A stretch of 59,395 nucleotides of DNA from Pantanalinema sp. (GTDB taxonomy: Bacteria; Cyanobacteriota; Sericytochromatia; S15B-MN24; UBA4093): positions 1 to 59,395 of the forward strand of contig DATNQI010000054.1 in NCBI GenBank assembly GCA_036704125.1, given 5' to 3'. Made by a program: the position numbers and the translations under genes. The notes beneath the pieces were generated by a model. It saw only the letters and a list, made by a program, of their open reading frames with translations. It was not told where the DNA came from and made no database searches. Of the stretch, positions 1 to 8,178 are shown piece by piece. Position 1 is the stretch's first letter. Each line of letters starts with the position of its first letter.

Positions 1-213
1 CTCAGCCCCGGCCTCTGCTTCCAGGGCAGCATGCTTTTCCGCAAAGGCGTCCGAGATGTACTTGAGGAACAGAAGTCCGAGGACGACGTGCTTGTACTCC
101 GCCGCGTCCATGTGGCCGCGCATCTTGTCGGCAGCGGCCCACAGCTTCTCCTCGAACCCAAGGGCTTGAGCAGGCGCAGGATCGCTGGTAGACACCTTCC
201 TTCCACGGGCCAC
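1..213 (-). CDS. hsdM: Type I restriction-modification methyltransferase subunit HsdM, N-terminal fragment (runs off window)
   Basis: The minus strand reads open from a GTG at 213 to the window edge (71 codons). The GTG is preceded by AGGAG eight bases upstream; another in-frame GTG at 219 sits too close to that site. The peptide contains EEKLWAAADKMRGHMDAAEY and then VLGLLFLKYISDAFAEK, which is the characteristic N-terminal helical (N12/HsdM_N) domain of type I adenine methylases. The S-adenosylmethionine motif and NPPF motif would lie outside the window. HsdM works with HsdS and HsdR to methylate adenine in a bipartite site. As the leftmost gene of the tRNA-linked element it is likely cargo; hsdS and hsdR would lie further left. 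The family call is firm; completeness of the system cannot be judged. Confidence 0.85.
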   Translation of the reverse strand, partial: MARGRKVSTSDPAPAQALGFEEKLWAAADKMRGHMDAAEYKHVVLGLLFLKYISDAFAEKHAALEAEAGAE

Positions 214-406
214 GGGCACTTCTCCTGACAACCAACTGCTCTCGCTGAGCAGGCAACCTCACGTGATTATCATAGCAGCCCAGGCAAGATCGAGACCAGG
301 GCACAGCCACGGCTATCCGCTCCTGGCCCGGAAGGCTCCACTACCGACCATATGGACACAACAACGTCAGCGAAAAGCCGTATGCCATCGCTTGGACACC
401 AGTCGC

Positions 407-1744
407 TCAGCAATGAGACCCACGAGGGCTCGCCAGCTGACCTCCCAACCCCGCAGACCGCTTGTTGTGGACGACAGGGAAAGAGTTGGCCACCGTGTAG
501 ATCCCCCGGCGAGGACGACTCACAAAACCGTCGGCGATCAAGTCAGCAAGCACTCTTCTGACCCACTGTGGTTGCTGAGAAATGATACTTCCAATGGTCG
601 CAATAGTGGACTGGCCGCCCAGCTTGATGAGGAGGTTGAAGACATCCCGCATGGCATGGGCACGCTTCCGGTAGCGCCCAGAAGCCCGAAAAGACTGGAC
701 TCCAAGCCTGGGATGGGCTGCCGAGGAGCCACTCGCAACAGGATTGAGAGGCTCGACATTCGGCGTGTCTAGGATCGAGATTTCATCGGGGTGTGTAACT
801 CCTCCCTCCAACACATGTCCATGGCCAACCCCATGCTGGAAACCTCCCAGGTCAACACCATGAGCTTGATCATCCGTCAGTGCTCCCAACCCCATAGTGT
901 CTGGACCGTGACCAGGACCGCCAGCCCCCGCCTGGCCGCTTGGGAAAGCCTCATGCCGCCGGTCGGCGATCGCCGGATCGTCTTCAGCGCGGAGCGTGTG
1001 GATCACCACCAACCGCAGCAAGCCCTCCCCCTGGTTGATGCGATCGATCACCCAGTCGTCGATCAACCCGCTCTCGATCCGGACCCCTGCCCCAGCAGGG
1101 TCAATGTCCTTATGGACGAGGAGATGATCGCCCCTGCTGAGCACCAGCAAAGCCGAGAAAAGGTTGTTGAAGATCTGCAACGACAGGTGGTGGACCTCCC
1201 GCCAGTACTTACTGGGTGTCCCGCGCTTGTTCTTCAGATACTGCCGGGCCAGCGCCATGATGAGCCGGTGCAAGCGGATGTACCGCATGTCCATATAGGT
1301 GCTCGCGAGCTTGCGGGTCTGAGTTGCCTTTCTGACACCAACCACGTGCAGATAGGGGGCGCGTCCATAGTTGCCCCGCATGGCGATGACCGAGAAGATT
1401 TCGGCACTGGGATGCCGATCGACCAAGTCCTTGACCTCCTCGGATCGGACCAGGAAGACCTGAACCCACCGCATCCGCAGAAGCTCCCCAAGGACGAGGC
1501 CGAACCAAGCCTTCAGCCATTCGATTAGTTCGTCGTCTGAGGCGCTCGGGTCCAGGGCTGGAGGCCGAGAACTCCCCAGGGCTGCGACGGCTTTACGGCC
1601 CTGCTCGATCGCATACTGAACGACGTCGGCGTTCGGAGGGCGGCCAAGCCCGATGCAGTTCTGGACCGCGATGGTCCGGTAGATCTCCGGGACCTCGGTC
1701 GGCGCCAAGGTGTTGGGGTTGCAGGAATTGGCGGCCACGTCCAC
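407..1744 (-). CDS. Hypothetical protein with C-terminal winged-helix domain
   Basis: I do not recognise the family. The reading frame is 445 codons from a GTG at 1744; a second GTG two codons later has a better-spaced GGAG. The first ~235 residues are mixed alpha/beta with a basic stretch (RLHRLIMALARQYLKNKRG) and no transmembrane segment. Residues ~245-320 are a Gly/His/Asp-rich linker. The last ~75 residues (MRDVFNLLIKLGGQ, then WVRRVLADLIADGFVSRP) have the spacing of a winged helix-turn-helix, suggesting DNA binding. It is divergent from hsdM's upstream side and has no close operon partner. Function is unknown; a regulatory or host-interaction role within the mobile element is a guess. 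The Gly/His linker could also mark a frameshifted junction, but the frame stays open. Confidence 0.5.
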   Translation of the reverse strand: MDVAANSCNPNTLAPTEVPEIYRTIAVQNCIGLGRPPNADVVQYAIEQGRKAVAALGSSRPPALDPSASDDELIEWLKAWFGLVLGELLRMRWVQVFLVRSEEVKDLVDRHPSAEIFSVIAMRGNYGRAPYLHVVGVRKATQTRKLASTYMDMRYIRLHRLIMALARQYLKNKRGTPSKYWREVHHLSLQIFNNLFSALLVLSRGDHLLVHKDIDPAGAGVRIESGLIDDWVIDRINQGEGLLRLVVIHTLRAEDDPAIADRRHEAFPSGQAGAGGPGHGPDTMGLGALTDDQAHGVDLGGFQHGVGHGHVLEGGVTHPDEISILDTPNVEPLNPVASGSSAAHPRLGVQSFRASGRYRKRAHAMRDVFNLLIKLGGQSTIATIGSIISQQPQWVRRVLADLIADGFVSRPRRGIYTVANSFPVVHNKRSAGLGGQLASPRGSHC

Positions 1745-2682
1745 GCTCTCCGTACAGACGCCTCTCCCACGAGGGGCGCTTTACTTCGTAGACGTTCGCT
1801 GAGGAGCAAACGGGGCGGAGAATGTTGAAGACGAGAGGGGCTGGATGGTGCCGGATGCAGGGAGGCGGACTGTTGGGCACCCCACGTGGGCCTTGTTGAC
1901 CGCTGCGTATGTCCAGGCGTTACCCAGAGAGGTAGGCAAGGGGCTGGCCACCGATGCCGACCGTACCCACGATATGAGGACGTCATCAAGCGACTAGGCA
2001 CCAGGGACCAATAGAATCAATCAACCAGGCTACTGACGCGCCTGTACTGCTCCTACGGCTCTTGTCATCGGCCTGGCTGCCCCGGGGCGTTGCTCCAGAC
2101 GGACTTGCCCTGCGTCCAGGCCATCCTCCGGCTCGAAATGACGACCAAGTGAAGCGGAGGGTGCTGTGGAACCTGCTGCCCGTTTACACCTACCTGATGA
2201 GCGTCATAGAGGCCGAACGCATGGGGCAGGTCGTAGGGTGGTGCAGGAGGCTGAACCGAGCCTCTGTCCTTAGCATGGCAGATCATGATCTGGCTCCTGG
2301 ACGGGGGGCCTCTGATGCCTCGGGAGGTGTTGCCAAATCAGAACAATAGTTCGACATACTGCTGGCGTTCAGGCTTAAACGAGGGTTGGGAGGGAGTTCG
2401 AGCGAAACCATGCGCGAGTATGCGGAAGACTTGGGGGAGATCTGCCTTCATGCAACCCGTGATTCTGACTGAGCCATCTGAAGCTCGGCCTCAGCCTCAA
2501 ATGCTCTGCCGCATTTCCGTGTTGTACAGCGCCTCGTTAGTTGGCTCACAGGATGAACTCAACCGCTACCGGTCATTCAGCAAGCAGAGCCTTCGACACC
2601 ACCTCCATGAGATTCTCAAATAGGCTTGCATGAACCTGAGCAACCGTGTACACTTGGCTGCTGACTTGAATGGCGTTTTTTC
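1745..2682. other. Gene-poor stretch of the mobile element
   Basis: About 0.9 kb without a reading frame I can support. Short frames exist on both strands, but none has a convincing ribosome site, domain or codon pattern. No repeat, tRNA or hairpin is obvious here. It may be decayed cargo of the element or regulatory/non-coding sequence. Confidence 0.4.
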
Positions 2683-2712
2683 ACGGGGCGGAGCAATCCG
2701 CCCCGTTTTTGC
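2683..2712 (+). terminator. Rho-independent terminator-like hairpin
   Basis: A perfect 10-bp stem (ACGGGGCGGA / TCCGCCCCGT) with a GCAA tetraloop is followed by a run of five T on the plus strand. It would stop plus-strand transcription entering from the left and so isolates the gene starting at 2769. No clear plus-strand gene ends just before it. Confidence 0.7.
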
Positions 2713-2768
2713 TGTCTGGAGCGTCTACGTGATGAGGCCCCTCATTCACCTGAAAAAGGAGGATCATC

Positions 2769-3497
2769 ATGATGAAGCCCAATGGTCACAAGTCCCTGGC
2801 TGTTCCCAGGCCCATGGCTGTTCCCACGCCGCCCGTTATCGGCCTGCGCCATCCCACGCAGCGTTATGAACAGAGCGTCCCTGAAAAGCTTCGCCCCTTT
2901 GCCTACTTCCAAGTGGTCATTCCGGAGCAGGTCTATGGCTGGATGGGGCGGCATCCGGACCCGCGAACGGCTTACGCTTCAGAGGCGATGCTCGCCTTCG
3001 TCGAGGCGATCGTCCTCCGCACTTTGCCCATGCGCGGCAACGTGCTGGTGGTCGTTGAAAACGTTGCCACTGCTTGGAAGTTGGACGGGCTGCTCCGGCT
3101 GCATGGGGCCGATAGTGCCGTTTCTCTCCATAGCGTCCTGCATACGGGTCTCAACCCCAATCCGAAACTTGACCGTGAGTCCTGGTTGGCCGAGGGGGAG
3201 AAAGTTGTTGTCGTTCCTCTGCGGAGTCGTGATGATGACATGCTGGAGCACCCTGGAATCGGAACCATCCTGTTCGCCATGGGCGGGCAGGCCCCTGAGA
3301 CCTTCCAACAGCGGATCACCCAGGCCAGGAACCCCGAGAAGCATGACGGCGTCATCGTGGTGCTGGACCTCCATGACGAGGGCATCAGTCGGACGCCCTG
3401 GCTTCGCCGACTGGATGATGCCTCGGCCATGATGCCCTTCAAGGCTAACGTCTGTTCCTTTGACAGCCTGCAAACGCTGCTTTCTCAGTGCAACTAG
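2769..3497 (+). CDS. Stand-alone helicase C-terminal (RecA2)-like protein, hypothetical
   Basis: A 242-residue protein with a strong ribosome site (AAGGAGGA) before tandem ATGs at 2769 and 2772. Residues ~90-225 are laid out like the second RecA domain of a superfamily 2 helicase: a motif IV-like strand (GNVLVVVEN), a motif V-like strand and loop (EKVVVVPLRSRDDDMLEHP then GIGTILF), and a motif VI-like segment (FQQRITQARNPEKHDGVIVV). No first RecA domain with Walker A or DEAD box precedes it, so it cannot be a complete helicase. It could be an adaptor or regulatory protein, or a broken helicase remnant. It is monocistronic, flanked by hairpins at 2683 and 3581, within the mobile element. The domain reading is inference by pattern only. 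Confidence 0.5.
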   Translation: MMKPNGHKSLAVPRPMAVPTPPVIGLRHPTQRYEQSVPEKLRPFAYFQVVIPEQVYGWMGRHPDPRTAYASEAMLAFVEAIVLRTLPMRGNVLVVVENVATAWKLDGLLRLHGADSAVSLHSVLHTGLNPNPKLDRESWLAEGEKVVVVPLRSRDDDMLEHPGIGTILFAMGGQAPETFQQRITQARNPEKHDGVIVVLDLHDEGISRTPWLRRLDDASAMMPFKANVCSFDSLQTLLSQCN

Positions 3498-3580
3498 GCG
3501 CCAGCCATCGCCATCAGGTGACGATGTGCGTGTCGTTTGAGTCGGCGATGATCGGTTAATCGGCCTGCAACTCACACGAC

Positions 3581-3614
3581 GGAGAGGTCCTCAGCGATTT
3601 TCGAGGACCTCTCC
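3581..3614. terminator. Perfect 12-bp inverted repeat downstream of 3497
   Basis: GGAGAGGTCCTC and GAGGACCTCTCC flank a 10-nt loop. There is no T run on either side, so it is either a non-canonical terminator for the gene ending at 3497 or a protein-binding or recombination site. The rest of 3498-3744 holds no supported gene. Confidence 0.5.
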
Positions 3615-3744
3615 GCCAATAGCATGCCAGGATGGCGATGAAGTGGTCTGGCCTGCCTCGATCACACGGATGTGCCTGCACCAGGTCGAATGTGACGCCG
3701 ACGCCCTGGAGAGCGTCCTCATTACCAGATTCGCCCGCTGCCAA

Positions 3745-4287
3745 TTATGGTCCACTCATTGGGCCGATCGTACTGAACCCGTCCCAGCCGAACGCGTGTA
3801 CGGGAATCCCAGCCACCTTAACATCGTGGGCTACCTTTGCGATCTTCTGCTCCTGGAAGGCCAGTATGGGAAAGTGGACCACCAGGTCCGGAGGTGGATC
3901 GAGCGGAGCCTCTACGATCTCGACGTCGAGCTTTCCATAGGCCCTGTCCAGCGTTTCCAAGAGCGGCACGACAGACCAGGAGGCCAGAAGCCTTAGCAGG
4001 AGGGTTCCCCCGGTCGGACAAATCTGGAGTGTGATGTTGACATCGGGGTTTTGGCGAATCGCAAAGGCCACGAGCGTCGCCAGCACACGGGTAGGCGTCT
4101 CCAGCTCAGGAAACCGTTTGTCGCCGAGTATGAGTATGGTGAAGTTGGCGCCCACTCGACCCCTTGCCACCTCCTGCCACCAGTCATTCCAGGGGGATTC
4201 TGGGTCGGGGGCACCACATGGATCCTCGTAGGCTGAGGGATCGAGGTATGCGCCGTACTCGGCTTTCTCGAACTCGGGGTAGGTCAT
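3745..4287 (-). CDS. Hypothetical protein (180 aa) of the mobile element
   Basis: I do not recognise this family. I chose ATG 4287 because GGAG lies six bases upstream; an in-frame TTG at 4395 would add 36 low-complexity Ser/Asn/Gly residues. The N-terminus is acidic and aromatic (YPEFEKAEYGAYLDP, WNDWWQEVARG), followed by alternating strand-helix segments (NFTILILGDKRF, ITLQICPTGGTLLLRLLA, LVVHFPILAFQEQKIAKVA) that suggest a Rossmann-like alpha/beta fold. There is no signal peptide or membrane segment. It lies just downstream of the gene at 4334-4681 with a 46-bp gap on the same strand, so the two are probably one operon. Confidence 0.5.
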   Translation of the reverse strand: MTYPEFEKAEYGAYLDPSAYEDPCGAPDPESPWNDWWQEVARGRVGANFTILILGDKRFPELETPTRVLATLVAFAIRQNPDVNITLQICPTGGTLLLRLLASWSVVPLLETLDRAYGKLDVEIVEAPLDPPPDLVVHFPILAFQEQKIAKVAHDVKVAGIPVHAFGWDGFSTIGPMSGP

Positions 4288-4333
4288 TGTTATCTCCGCA
4301 TCAGGCTCGCCGCCGGCAGCCTGATGATTGCCG

Positions 4334-4681
4334 TTACCGCTGGTCGATGACTGGGAGTTGCTCCCACTTGAGACCGGGCACGGGGTATCGGGCAAAGCTT
4401 TTTAGACCTTTTTGGTCCCCCGAATATCGGTAGATCCAGTTGCCCTCCGGTAGCAGGAGGACCTCGCCCAAGTCGAAGTCAGCCGTCAACCAACGGTGAC
4501 GGTCTTGGCCCTCAGTCATATAGCCCGCTAGCCCATGCGTCCATGCCGACAGACCCGACGGGGGCTCCCGATCGCCTTGGTAGATGGAGTTGCGATCGCT
4601 GGCAGCCATCCGGTTCTCCAAGGCCCAGGCATGGATGATCGAACGAGCCTGGTCTGGGGTGAGTTGCAGGTTTAAGCGCAT
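4334..4681 (-). CDS. Hypothetical protein (115 aa)
   Basis: Start ATG 4681 is preceded by GGAGG with an 8-base spacer; an in-frame ATG at 4714 lacks such a site. The protein has an N-terminal helix (LTPDQARSIIHAWALENRM) and a C-terminal half with aromatic strands (GNWIYRYSGDQKGLKSFARY). No known motif, signal peptide or membrane segment is visible. It probably forms a two-gene unit with the downstream gene at 3745-4287. Its function cannot be inferred beyond being cargo of the element. Confidence 0.5.
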   Translation of the reverse strand: MRLNLQLTPDQARSIIHAWALENRMAASDRNSIYQGDREPPSGLSAWTHGLAGYMTEGQDRHRWLTADFDLGEVLLLPEGNWIYRYSGDQKGLKSFARYPVPGLKWEQLPVIDQR

Positions 4682-4800
4682 ATTGATACCTCCAGTCAGG
4701 GAATCGGAACACAATGGGTCAACGAGAGGTAACTATTGCGTCGGTCAAAGCAAGAGGGTAAGTTGCCCGGCCCCCTTGCTACTTCTTCGATGATACCCGT

Positions 4801-5688
4801 CTACCTCGACACAGGGACGATTACGGGGGAGATGGCATTTCGGACGCTCACGCGGAGGGCATGGGTCGGGCTTTCGCCCTGAGAGGCCATGTGGCCCCGG
4901 ACCAGGTATAACCCGGCCTCGGTCTCGGTTGCAGTTGTCACCGATTGCCAGTTATCGCCCGTGACCCAGAAGTTCCCGGCCTTGAGCCCCGAGATTGGTT
5001 TCCCGTCCGAGCCCTTCACCCGGACGGCTAGGTCGACCGCAAACATCGTCGAAGGGGGGCTGTCATACTGGTCGAAAGTCCTGGTTCTGGTCGCGGGGAA
5101 GGTGTAGTAGTCGGTTTGGGTCACAGGGTCGTACTGGTTGGTACCGGAAAGCAGGAAACCCTCGGCCCCGTATTCGACTGGGGCGGTCGCAGTGTTCTCC
5201 GGGAAGAGGAGGGTGACCGAGTCGCTATAATTTCCCTCTTGGTACTCATACTTGACTACGCCGACGCTCTCGACTGACCCCATCTTTCCCTTTATCGCCT
5301 CCAGGGAGCCTTCAGGCTGGTAGGTGGCGACCGTGGCCTCGGCTCGGGGGCAGCGAACGTACCGGTCCTCGACCCCGCTCACGTGGGGCTTGTAGAAGTT
5401 AACGTTGGAAGCATTTGTGGGTAGCTCTTGGACCGGGACGCGCTTCACAGGGTAGCCTGCGATTGAGACCCCCACATACCTCCCTGCAACGCTCGCCGAC
5501 ACGACGGTGGCATTGGCGACCCCAAGAACGCTGAGGACAATGCCGTTGGAAGGGGGCGAGGGCTCGGTGGTAGAGGCCTGGGACGCGACCTTGGGGTCGA
5601 GGCTCGTGGGAGCCTGATCGCAACCCGTGAGGGGGAGGGCGACCAGTGAGGTCAGGGCGGCAATGTACAAGGCTTTCATGGTGGTCAT
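4801..5688 (-). CDS. Putative lipoprotein with Ig-like C-terminal region
   Basis: The ATG at 5688 (or 5679) begins a signal peptide: a basic start, hydrophobic core YIAALTSLVALPL and lipobox LTGC, so the mature protein is a lipoprotein. The mature region is Thr/Ser/Pro-rich at first, then beta-rich; the C-terminal part (VDLAVRVKGSDGKPISGLKA, then WLVTG-like strands and VRNAISPVIVPVSR) has the pattern of a bacterial Ig or carboxypeptidase-regulatory-like repeat. No catalytic motif is visible. It is divergently transcribed from the XRE regulator at 5869, sharing a ~180-bp intergenic region that contains an inverted repeat at 5832. Function unknown; an extracytoplasmic structural or adhesion role is possible. 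Confidence 0.6.
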   Translation of the reverse strand: MTTMKALYIAALTSLVALPLTGCDQAPTSLDPKVASQASTTEPSPPSNGIVLSVLGVANATVVSASVAGRYVGVSIAGYPVKRVPVQELPTNASNVNFYKPHVSGVEDRYVRCPRAEATVATYQPEGSLEAIKGKMGSVESVGVVKYEYQEGNYSDSVTLLFPENTATAPVEYGAEGFLLSGTNQYDPVTQTDYYTFPATRTRTFDQYDSPPSTMFAVDLAVRVKGSDGKPISGLKAGNFWVTGDNWQSVTTATETEAGLYLVRGHMASQGESPTHALRVSVRNAISPVIVPVSR

Positions 5689-5831
5689 TGTCTGCTCTCT
5701 TTCTATGGTGTCAGATCGCGTAGCATCCTGACTTCTTCGTTTCACATCGAGCGCCATTGTGGTGTTTGCTTGCTTGTACCCTGCCGAACAAAAACTATTC
5801 CACATGAGCAATTAGCTATTCCTTTACCCTT

Positions 5832-5852
5832 GGTTTGGTTGTGAGCCAAACC
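5832..5852. promoter_or_regulatory. Operator-like inverted repeat before the XRE gene
   Basis: GGTTTGG and CCAAACC form a perfect repeat with a 7-nt centre, ending 16 bases before the start at 5869. Position and symmetry fit an autoregulatory operator for the adjacent XRE-family repressor, possibly acting on the divergent lipoprotein gene too. Confidence 0.45.
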
Positions 5853-5868
5853 TGGAAGGGGAAATGCA

Positions 5869-6276
5869 GTGGCGGACCTTGGTGCGCGCCTCAAGGAGCT
5901 TCGGGAGGCCCGTGGGCTGAGCCAAAGGGCAGCTGCACAGAAGCTCGGAATCAGTCACACGGCCCTACGGAGCTATGAAGTGGGCCGTACACCGGATGGT
6001 GCTTACGTGGCGATCCCGAAGAGGGAACTGCTCATTCGCATGGCCGAGCTGTACCAATTCCCGGCTCACACCCTGCTCGCGATCGCAGGTCGCCCTGTTG
6101 ACTTGATTGGGCCGCAACCCGTTCCTTCCGGAGTCGAAGCAGAGGCTCAGGAGGTTGCCGAAGTTTACCGCCGCCTTCCTGAAGATCACCGACGGATGCT
6201 ACTGAAGGTGGTACGGGCCTATAAGGATGAAATCCCGGAGGCCGACACACCGCCACCGAACGCTACAGATAAGTAG
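5869..6276 (+). CDS. XRE-family transcriptional regulator
   Basis: A 135-residue protein starting at GTG 5869 with AAGGGG upstream. Residues 5-40 (LGARLKELREARGLSQRAAA, then KLGISHTALRSYEVGRTPDG) are a textbook Cro/CI-type helix-turn-helix, followed by the typical ELLIRMAELYQF helix. The C-terminal half is an acidic helix (YRRLPEDHRRMLLKVVRAYK) likely used for dimerisation. It is probably a repressor controlling the element's maintenance or transfer genes. It faces a divergent lipoprotein gene and is followed in the same direction by a second XRE protein. Confidence 0.85.
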   Translation: MADLGARLKELREARGLSQRAAAQKLGISHTALRSYEVGRTPDGAYVAIPKRELLIRMAELYQFPAHTLLAIAGRPVDLIGPQPVPSGVEAEAQEVAEVYRRLPEDHRRMLLKVVRAYKDEIPEADTPPPNATDK

Positions 6277-6345
6277 CTCATTTCGCCCTCAGGCGGCCAG
6301 ACCAATATCGATTCGCCCGACGGCAGCAGGACGACAAGAGGTTCC

Positions 6346-7260
6346 TTGAGTGGCATGGCACCTCCATGTTGTTTCATCCAAATGCATTGTACCCAACTGA
6401 TTGGATTTTGGGATATGCAATCAGGTGTCCTACCCTCAGCAAAGAGGGAGGGCAGGGCTATTACCTACTGGCGAAAACAGACTGAACGTGAGCGTTCGGA
6501 GCTGGCATCAAGGCTGCGCCAAGCGCGCCAAGAGGCTCAACTGGGCCAGCGTGAAGTCGCTAAGCGACTGGGCATCCCTCAGTCGATTGTCTCAGAACTA
6601 GAGAACGGCCAGAGGAAGATCGATGTGGCCGAACTGAAGTGCCTCGCAGCCATGTATTCAAAACCACCTGGCTGGTTCCTTTCAGATCTGCCCCGTGGGC
6701 TGTGCGAGCAATCGCCGATGGAGGCCGGACTGGACCTGCTGCGCTTGGCCTCTGTTGCCGACGCCACCCGCAAGTTCAACCGGACCACTCTCCTGCGACA
6801 GGAGGATGTGGAGGGGCTAGAGACAGTCGCCTTCCTGAGCAATATCTCGTCCGCTAAAGTCATGTGGCTAGGCGATGTCCACCTCCTCCACTCGACAGTT
6901 TTGATCCCGCTGGTGTTTCGATCAGGGACGATGAAGCAGGAGCTACTGGCTGCTCTCCAGCGGCAGAGCACACAGCCAAGCAAGGCCGCCTCAATGGAGG
7001 CTGATGGCATGCTCGTCGCAGAGGTTGTCGAGGTTCGCATTGAGCATTGCCAGGCCCAGGGCGACTACCTGAAGTTTGGAGGATGGATGATTCTCAGGCT
7101 TGATAGCCCTACCCAGGTTCCGCTTACCGACCGGAAATTTGAAGCACGCATGAGCAGGACTCGAGACATCGAGATCACCTGGCTAGAGGAGGCACTCCAA
7201 CCGAGCCGCTCGAACTCTCGACGGTCGGGTAAGAAGGGGCAACTGAAGCCAGAAGAATAG
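6346..7260 (+). CDS. XRE-family regulator with C-terminal sensor-like region
   Basis: Helix-turn-helix from about residue 50 to 110 (LASRLRQARQEAQLGQREVA, KRLGIPQSIVSELENGQRKI), with the C-terminal motif YSKPPGWFL often seen in XRE proteins paired with IrrE/ImmA peptidases. The remaining ~190 residues are not recognised; they contain beta strands (VMWLGDVHLLHSTVLIPLVF, FGGWMILRLD) and a basic tail. The first ~40 residues are atypical and lack a ribosome site, so the real start may be ATG 6415. No ImmA gene follows. Likely a repressor of the integrated element; the sensing function is unknown. Confidence 0.7.
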   Translation: MSGMAPPCCFIQMHCTQLIGFWDMQSGVLPSAKREGRAITYWRKQTERERSELASRLRQARQEAQLGQREVAKRLGIPQSIVSELENGQRKIDVAELKCLAAMYSKPPGWFLSDLPRGLCEQSPMEAGLDLLRLASVADATRKFNRTTLLRQEDVEGLETVAFLSNISSAKVMWLGDVHLLHSTVLIPLVFRSGTMKQELLAALQRQSTQPSKAASMEADGMLVAEVVEVRIEHCQAQGDYLKFGGWMILRLDSPTQVPLTDRKFEARMSRTRDIEITWLEEALQPSRSNSRRSGKKGQLKPEE

Positions 7261-7340
7261 CAGGGCCAAGTCATCAATCCTCGGCATGTTTGGTCATACA
7301 GCGCCCCTCACTGAATGGCTCCTAGACCGTGGGAGGTAAA

Positions 7341-7964
7341 GTGAACCAGAGCAACATCACGCAAAATTCGCTTGGGTATGCACCTAGGAATCGTGCTCGC
7401 TACGATGATGCCTGGAACAAGTGCTGGACCTATGCCAACGATCTGCTATCGCAGGGAAGAGACCCGGACAATGACCTGGCCGACAAGCTGCATGGGGGGC
7501 TCATAGCCTGGGGAATGGCAAGGGTGGGGGTAAGGCCCAAGGAAAAGCTGCGTGTGCTGCTGAGTGGTGCCTGGCCTTACCTTCGGCGTCTTCACCAAGT
7601 GGACCTCGACACTCTTAATCAGAATCACCGAGCCGATCTGGCAGCCGCCTATGACGCTCTACGCGAGGTCACGGCGGCGCCACTCGTCACCGGCACGAGC
7701 AAAGCCCTCTTGTTGGTTTGGGGTGGTGCGCCTGCTTTCGATGCGAAGGTTCGAGCAAACGCCAGGGCTTCCAGGTCTAGCGCAGGTGAGGTCATCTGGC
7801 CCTATGCGAAATCTCGCACCCGCCTGGCAGGCTCAGAGTTTGCGGATGCCATCCTCGCCCTTGCTCGTGCCTACCAGTCGACCGCTACTCCGGACTTACT
7901 AACTACTAGCCCAGACACGCACGGACGACGCTTGGATCGAGCACTCCACTATAACCCCGTCTAA
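7341..7964 (+). CDS. Hypothetical protein (207 aa)
   Basis: I chose GTG 7341, which has GGGAGG five bases upstream; a GTG at 7329 is the alternative. The protein is helical with segments WNKCWTYANDLLSQ and VDLDTLNQNHRADLAAAYDA. Residues ~125-145 (TGTSKALLLVWGGAPAFDAK) resemble the S-K-x-LHxxxP-xxFP-xxDxxVR pattern of several uncharacterised element-borne families, but I cannot name one with confidence. No membrane or signal sequence is visible. It precedes the serine recombinase by 214 bp that contain a 16-bp palindrome. Confidence 0.5.
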   Translation: MNQSNITQNSLGYAPRNRARYDDAWNKCWTYANDLLSQGRDPDNDLADKLHGGLIAWGMARVGVRPKEKLRVLLSGAWPYLRRLHQVDLDTLNQNHRADLAAAYDALREVTAAPLVTGTSKALLLVWGGAPAFDAKVRANARASRSSAGEVIWPYAKSRTRLAGSEFADAILALARAYQSTATPDLLTTSPDTHGRRLDRALHYNPV

Positions 7965-8042
7965 CCCCTCATAGAACAGGGTGAGCGAACGAGCCGGACG
8001 TAACCCCCCGGCCCGCTAACCACCGATGCAACACTAAACGTT

Positions 8043-8058
8043 GATAGGGTACCCTATC
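8043..8058. promoter_or_regulatory. 16-bp perfect palindrome upstream of the serine recombinase
   Basis: GATAGGGTACCCTATC is perfectly self-complementary and lies about 120 bp before the recombinase start at 8179. It could be an operator or a recombinase crossover or binding site. The rest of 7965-8178 is AT-richer with no gene. Confidence 0.4.
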
Positions 8059-8178
8059 GAGCCAGTGGACGACGGTCAAATATCTGATTCTTAACAGCCT
8101 TTTATGTAACACATGCTTGAACGACCGTTCTTGATGATGTTACAGTTAATTCGGAAAGCCGGATGAGAGGTCACCGAA

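Noticed and set aside
2062-2623. Two overlapping plus-strand frames (about 95 and 112 codons)
   Set aside because: No ribosome site at the starts, no recognisable domain and irregular composition; left unannotated.
3556-3996. Short frames on both strands around 3.6-4.0 kb
   Set aside because: They overlap the better-supported minus-strand gene at 3745-4287 or the hairpin at 3581 and have no independent support.
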